Assembly (NCBI GenBank): GCA_937982565.1
Contig: CALJLN010000024.1
Location: 1 to 57,845, forward strand
Reading direction: 5' to 3'
Length of the DNA stretch: 57,845 bases
Source of the DNA: UBA2421 sp002343075
Lineage (GTDB): Bacteria > Planctomycetota > Phycisphaerae > Tepidisphaerales > Tepidisphaeraceae
The notes under the pieces are model-generated. The model did not search any database, was not told the DNA's origin, and worked only from the letters and a program-made list of their open reading frames with translations. Of the stretch, positions 54,359 to 57,845 are shown one piece after another. Both the position numbers and the translations under genes were made by a program. Positions within the stretch are counted from its first letter, which is position 1. Each line of letters begins with the position of its first letter.

Positions 54359-56338
54359 ATGAGCGCAGTGCAATCGAAGTACAAAGTCGAGACGCCCGTC
54401 ACCCCCGCCAGCGCCACGCTGGTTGAGAAGATCCCGACGACGGTCTACTCATCCAACATCCAGGCGTCGCGTGCGGCGGCTTACGAGATCGCCGAACTGA
54501 TTCGCGCCAAGCAAGCCCGCAACGAAGTCACCGTGCTCGGGCTGGCGACGGGTAGCACGCCGGTGGGTGTCTATCGCGAGTTGATCCGCATTCATCAGGA
54601 AGAAGGCCTGTCGTTTGAGAACGTCATGTCATTCAACCTTGATGAGTATTACCCCATGCCTCCGACCGAGCTGCAGAGCTATCGCAGGTTTATGAATGAG
54701 CAGTTGTTTGATCACATCGACATCGACAAATCGCGCACGCATGTGCCCGATGGTACGCTGTCGGTTGAGCAGGTGATTCGGCATTGCCAGGATTATGAGC
54801 GGATGATCAAAGATGCGGGCGGGATCGACCTGCAGATATTGGGCATTGGCCGCACCGGCCACATCGGCTTTAACGAGCCGGGCAGCACCCGCGAGAGCAA
54901 AACGCGGCTCATCATGCTCGACCACCTCACCCGCAACGACGCCGCGGGCGACTTTTTCGGCATTATGAACGTGCCGCGGCGCGCCATCAGCATGGGTGTC
55001 GATACGATTTTGAACGCCCGACGCGTGATTCTGCTGGCGTTTGGCGAACACAAGGCCTCGATTATCAAGCGGGCCGTCGAAGGAGAAGTGAGCAGCGCGG
55101 TCTCGGCTTCGTTTCTGCAACTTCACCCGAGCTGTCGAGTCGTTCTCGATACGAGTGCAGCGAGTGCACTCACCCGGTTTAAGACGCCGTGGCTCATCGG
55201 GCCGATGGACGAGTTTGATCTGAAATGGGACAAGGCGCAAACTCGCAAAGCAGTGGTCTGGCTGGCGCAGACGGTCAATAAACCGCTCTTGAAGCTGACC
55301 GATGAGGATTACAACAACTACGGCCTCGGTGAGCTGATCGCCAGCCGTGGGGGGGCGTATGACATCAATATCGAGGTGTTCAAGGCGATGCAGAACACTA
55401 TCACCGGCTGGCCCGGCGGGAAGGGTCGCGAGCAGAAGGGCGACCCGCAACCCGTGAAACACGCCAGCGACGCCTTCCCGAAGCGCGTTATCCTGTTCAG
55501 CCCGCATCCTGACGATGATGTGATCAGCATGGGCGGCACATTCATCCGCCTGTGCGAGCAGGGGCACGATGTGCATGTGGCCTATCAAACCAGCGGGAAC
55601 ATTGCGGTGTTTGACGACGCCGCCCGCAGACACGCCGACTTCGCCGCAGAGTTTTGCCGTGAGTTTCATCTGCTGGGCGAAGGTCAGGCAAACAAGATTG
55701 AAGACCACATCGAGCGGTTTATCAGTAACAAGCAGGTGCAGGATGTTGACACGCCGGAACTGCTGAAGATCAAGGGCCTGATTCGCCGCAGTGAGGCCCG
55801 GGCCGGCGCGCGGTTTAGCGGGGTGAAGGAAGAGAACATCCATTTTCTCGATATGCCGTTTTATGAAACCGGCCGGGTGCGCAAAAAGCCGATCAGTGAG
55901 GAAGATGTGCGAATCGTCGCCGACCTCATTCGCGAGATAAAGCCCCACCAAATCTACGCCGCCGGCGACCTGGCCGACCCGCACGGGACGCACCGCGTTT
56001 GCCTGGAGGCGATTTTTGAGGCAATCGCGCGCATGAAAGATGAGCCTTGGATGAAAGAGTGCGACGTCTGGCTCTATCGCGGGGCGTGGCACGAGTGGGG
56101 CGAGGATGAAATCGAGATGGCAGTGCCGATCAGCCCGGATGAACTGATCAAGAAGCGCGTCGCAATTCTCAAGCACGAGAGCCAGCGCGTCGCCATGTTC
56201 AGCGGGAGCGACACGCGCGAGTTCTGGCAACGCGCCGAAGATCGCAACCGTGGCACGGCAAAAAAGTATGACGACCTCGGCCTGCCACAATATGAGGCCA
56301 TCGAGGGATTTGTGAAGTGGAAGGGCCTGGGAAAGTGA
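54359..56338 (+). CDS. nagB: Glucosamine-6-phosphate deaminase fused to a PIG-L-type deacetylase
   Basis: 659 residues from ATG 54359 (AGGA 8 bases upstream; an in-frame start at 54284 is less good). The N-terminal half (~20-290) is NagB: GLATGSTPVGVY (phosphate loop), FNLDEYYPM, and GIGRTGHIGFNEPGS with the catalytic Asp/His/Glu region. It would turn glucosamine-6-phosphate into fructose-6-phosphate and ammonia. The C-terminal half is a PIG-L/LmbE domain with zinc motif HPDDD (~382-386) and DPHGTH (~540), which removes N-acetyl groups from sugars. The fusion would couple deacetylation and deamination. Such two-domain proteins are known in several phyla. A TATAAT lies at 54192-54197 without a good -35. 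Confidence 0.93.
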   Translation: MSAVQSKYKVETPVTPASATLVEKIPTTVYSSNIQASRAAAYEIAELIRAKQARNEVTVLGLATGSTPVGVYRELIRIHQEEGLSFENVMSFNLDEYYPMPPTELQSYRRFMNEQLFDHIDIDKSRTHVPDGTLSVEQVIRHCQDYERMIKDAGGIDLQILGIGRTGHIGFNEPGSTRESKTRLIMLDHLTRNDAAGDFFGIMNVPRRAISMGVDTILNARRVILLAFGEHKASIIKRAVEGEVSSAVSASFLQLHPSCRVVLDTSAASALTRFKTPWLIGPMDEFDLKWDKAQTRKAVVWLAQTVNKPLLKLTDEDYNNYGLGELIASRGGAYDINIEVFKAMQNTITGWPGGKGREQKGDPQPVKHASDAFPKRVILFSPHPDDDVISMGGTFIRLCEQGHDVHVAYQTSGNIAVFDDAARRHADFAAEFCREFHLLGEGQANKIEDHIERFISNKQVQDVDTPELLKIKGLIRRSEARAGARFSGVKEENIHFLDMPFYETGRVRKKPISEEDVRIVADLIREIKPHQIYAAGDLADPHGTHRVCLEAIFEAIARMKDEPWMKECDVWLYRGAWHEWGEDEIEMAVPISPDELIKKRVAILKHESQRVAMFSGSDTREFWQRAEDRNRGTAKKYDDLGLPQYEAIEGFVKWKGLGK

Positions 56339-56430
56339 TTCTATGGCCGCCGATGAACGCAGAAGCAATCGGACGAGAGCTATCGCGTTCATCTGCATCC
56401 ATTCGCAGCCATTTCAACTAGGAAGTATGA

Positions 56431-57489
56431 ATGATCGGCATCGGAATCATCGGTCTGGGTGTCATGGGCGGGCAGCACATCGCCGCCTACACCGCGGCGG
56501 CGGCGGTGGGGGTAGGCTGTCGGATTGTGGCTGTCGCCGATGAACGCTCCGAGCGGCGCGCCGGGCAGGCCGCGACAGCCGGGAATGTGCAGTCCGGCGG
56601 CCCGAGTTTTGATCCCGCGGTTGTCCGCGCCTACGAGAGTGCGGCGGAGCTACTCGCCGATCCCGCAGTGGAAGTCGTGAGTATCTGCACGCCCACGCCG
56701 ACGCATGTTGACCTCGCCATCGCAGCGCTTCGCGCTGGAAAGCATGTACTCGTTGAAAAACCTGTTGCGATGGTCACAGAACAGGTGCGAAAACTGCTGG
56801 AAGCCTCGCAGCAGTCAGACAGGCTGATCATGCCCGCGATGTGCATGCGGTTCTGGCCGGCATGGGAGTGGTTGAAGAGCGCGATCGACTCCCGGCAGTT
56901 TGGCAGGCTCCGCTCGCTCAACCTGCAGCGGGTCGGCTCGCTGCCGGGGTGGTCAAAGTGGTTTGCTGATGAGCGCATGAGCGGCGGGGCGATGATTGAC
57001 TTGCACATCCACGACGTCGATTTCATCCGTCACGCAGTGGGCCGTCCCGCCGCCGTCACGAGCGCGGGCGACGCGCAGCATGTCAGCACCATCTATCATT
57101 ACGACGATCCGCGCGTTCACATCACCGCACAGGGCGCCTGGCTCTCGCCGGGCACACCGTTTCGGATGCGATTTATCGCCGATTTTGAACAGGCGACAGC
57201 CGACTTTGACATCGGCCGGGAGAGCCAACTTCTTCTCTGCCGCGACGGAAAGGCCGATGCGGTCGATACAGGCAAGCTCAACGGCTACGACGTCGAAGTG
57301 AGACACTTCCTCGCCGCGGTGAAGGCGCTATCGGCCCCTGGTAGTGGTGCGGGCGGTTCTTCGCGCCTGCGGGCGACGCTGAACGATGCGGTCGATGTCG
57401 CAATCATCCTCGAAACCGAGGCCTACGCCGCCGAGATCGGCAAGCGCGTGGCGATTACTTGGGGCGTAGACGAACCGCCGGGGCATTGA
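56431..57489 (+). CDS. Gfo/Idh/MocA-family oxidoreductase, second copy
   Basis: 352 residues; ATG 56431 follows AGGAAG. Rossmann motif GIIGLGVMGGQHI, signature Lys in LVEKPVAM and the C-terminal segment GGAMIDLHIHDVDFIRH with the catalytic-type His residues. It is only distantly similar to the oxidoreductase at 53183. Its position after the NagB-PIG-L gene suggests work on the same sugar pathway, but the substrate is unknown. Its 3' end overlaps the minus-strand DUF433-like remnant. Confidence 0.92.
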   Translation: MIGIGIIGLGVMGGQHIAAYTAAAAVGVGCRIVAVADERSERRAGQAATAGNVQSGGPSFDPAVVRAYESAAELLADPAVEVVSICTPTPTHVDLAIAALRAGKHVLVEKPVAMVTEQVRKLLEASQQSDRLIMPAMCMRFWPAWEWLKSAIDSRQFGRLRSLNLQRVGSLPGWSKWFADERMSGGAMIDLHIHDVDFIRHAVGRPAAVTSAGDAQHVSTIYHYDDPRVHITAQGAWLSPGTPFRMRFIADFEQATADFDIGRESQLLLCRDGKADAVDTGKLNGYDVEVRHFLAAVKALSAPGSGAGGSSRLRATLNDAVDVAIILETEAYAAEIGKRVAITWGVDEPPGH

Positions 57490-57604
57490 CGTGCTGCCCG
57501 AGTCGCTCCAGCATAAACTCGACGGTGATCCGCGTTCTGGTAAACACGGGGTTGCCGCCTGCGGTATCGGGGTGTGACTCAATGTAACCGGGCCAATGGG
57601 ACGA
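57455..57604 (-). pseudogene. DUF433-family (antitoxin-like) gene fragment
   Basis: A minus-strand frame from just after a TGA (57605-57607) to TAA (57455-57457) reads HPDTAGGNPVFTRTRITVEF then MLERLG. This matches the start of DUF433 proteins (pattern DP-x-x-x-GG-x-P-x-x-x-GTRI-x-VE), which are VapB-like antitoxins of ~75 residues. There is no start codon before the conserved part, and the second half of the family is missing, so it is called a remnant. It overlaps the 3' end of the Gfo/Idh gene. Confidence 0.45.
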
Positions 57605-57691
57605 TCATGCCTCCAGATGCAGGGGCTGTATCACGGATTGCGGTTCCGGCAGGCATCAGTGTCGGGAAAAATGTCGCCGTGACTGCGCGTT

Positions 57692-57845
57692 TTACATATG
57701 CTTCACAATCGCCTGTCCAAACTCCGAGCACTTCAGCTTGGTGGCGCCGTCCATCATCCGGTGGAAGTCATAGGTGACGGTCTTGGCGCCGATCGCGCCG
57801 TCCATGCCCTTGATGATCAAGTCGGCGGCCTCGGTCCAGCCCATG
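57692..57845 (-). CDS. icd: Isocitrate dehydrogenase, C-terminal end (truncated by window edge)
   Basis: The last 50 residues, ending in TAA at 57692. MGWTEAADLIIKGMDGAI, then KTVTYDFHRMMDGA and KCSEFGQAIVKHM match the C-terminus of the E. coli-type NADP-dependent isocitrate dehydrogenase (HMGWTEAADLI and KCSEFG are characteristic). It is a TCA-cycle enzyme in the cytoplasm. The rest lies beyond the window. Confidence 0.88.
   Translation of the reverse strand, partial: MGWTEAADLIIKGMDGAIGAKTVTYDFHRMMDGATKLKCSEFGQAIVKHM

Noticed and set aside
52853..54373. Minus-strand frame of 506 codons
   Set aside because: Antisense to the Gfo/Idh gene and overlapping the glycosidase start; translation has no family resemblance.
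56340..56425. Loose inverted similarity (GATGAACGCAGA against TTCATCTGCA) before the second Gfo/Idh gene
   Set aside because: Pairing is too imperfect to call a hairpin or a repeat element without other copies.

Overview
The window looks like a chromosomal piece of a planctomycete, most likely of the class Phycisphaerae (Tepidisphaerales-like). This is inferred from the GC-rich sequence, the planctomycete-type LEPR-XLL N-terminal motif on many proteins, PEP-CTERM proteins, dockerin-type tails, and an ECF sigma factor beside a Ser/Thr kinase. No transposase, prophage, rRNA or CRISPR array was seen.

Layout. Positions 1-459 hold the 3' end of a cation/proton antiporter, followed by a non-coding stretch with a 21-bp minisatellite (840-1049). 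From 1244 to 46878 lies the core of the window: eleven large, same-strand genes for surface or secreted proteins. Each has an Arg-rich N-terminus without a classical signal peptide and a motif of the form [VI]E-x-LE-x-RRLL-x-A. A gene-specific middle part follows, then a common C-terminal cassette: an Ig-like LPDGNY domain (clear in most copies), two dockerin/EF-hand repeats (VNLDDFTILAANFG, then VNLDDFTILASQFG) and a short tail. The middle parts differ: CotH kinase plus lamin-tail domains (two genes), delta-60 repeat arrays (two), a metalloprotease-like fold with an altered HExxH motif (two), a CAP/SCP domain, seven 112-residue beta modules, an intact M12B-like metalloprotease, and a sorbosone-dehydrogenase/PA14/FN3 protein. 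One of the eleven has only Ig-like domains.

Inside this array are a divergent membrane-protein gene and PEP-CTERM gene (12027-13844), an ECF sigma factor with a Ser/Thr kinase-TPR protein (21113-24346), a conserved hypothetical on the minus strand (24413-25336) and a small membrane-anchored protein with its own promoter and palindrome (26207-26487). The sigma/kinase pair could regulate the flanking surface genes, but nothing in the sequence proves it.

From 47226 on the content is mostly housekeeping: iscS, mlaF and mlaE on the minus strand, tRNA-Glu(UUC), a conserved hypothetical, a glycosidase-like protein carrying both a dockerin and a PEP-CTERM anchor, and an apparent amino-sugar cluster (Gfo/Idh oxidoreductase, NagB-PIG-L fusion, second Gfo/Idh oxidoreductase). 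The window ends with a DUF433-like gene fragment and the 3' end of isocitrate dehydrogenase, both on the minus strand. The most interesting item is the surface-protein array: a shared address system (N-terminal LEPR motif, C-terminal Ig/dockerin/tail) mounted on unrelated effector domains, with no cohesin partner in view.
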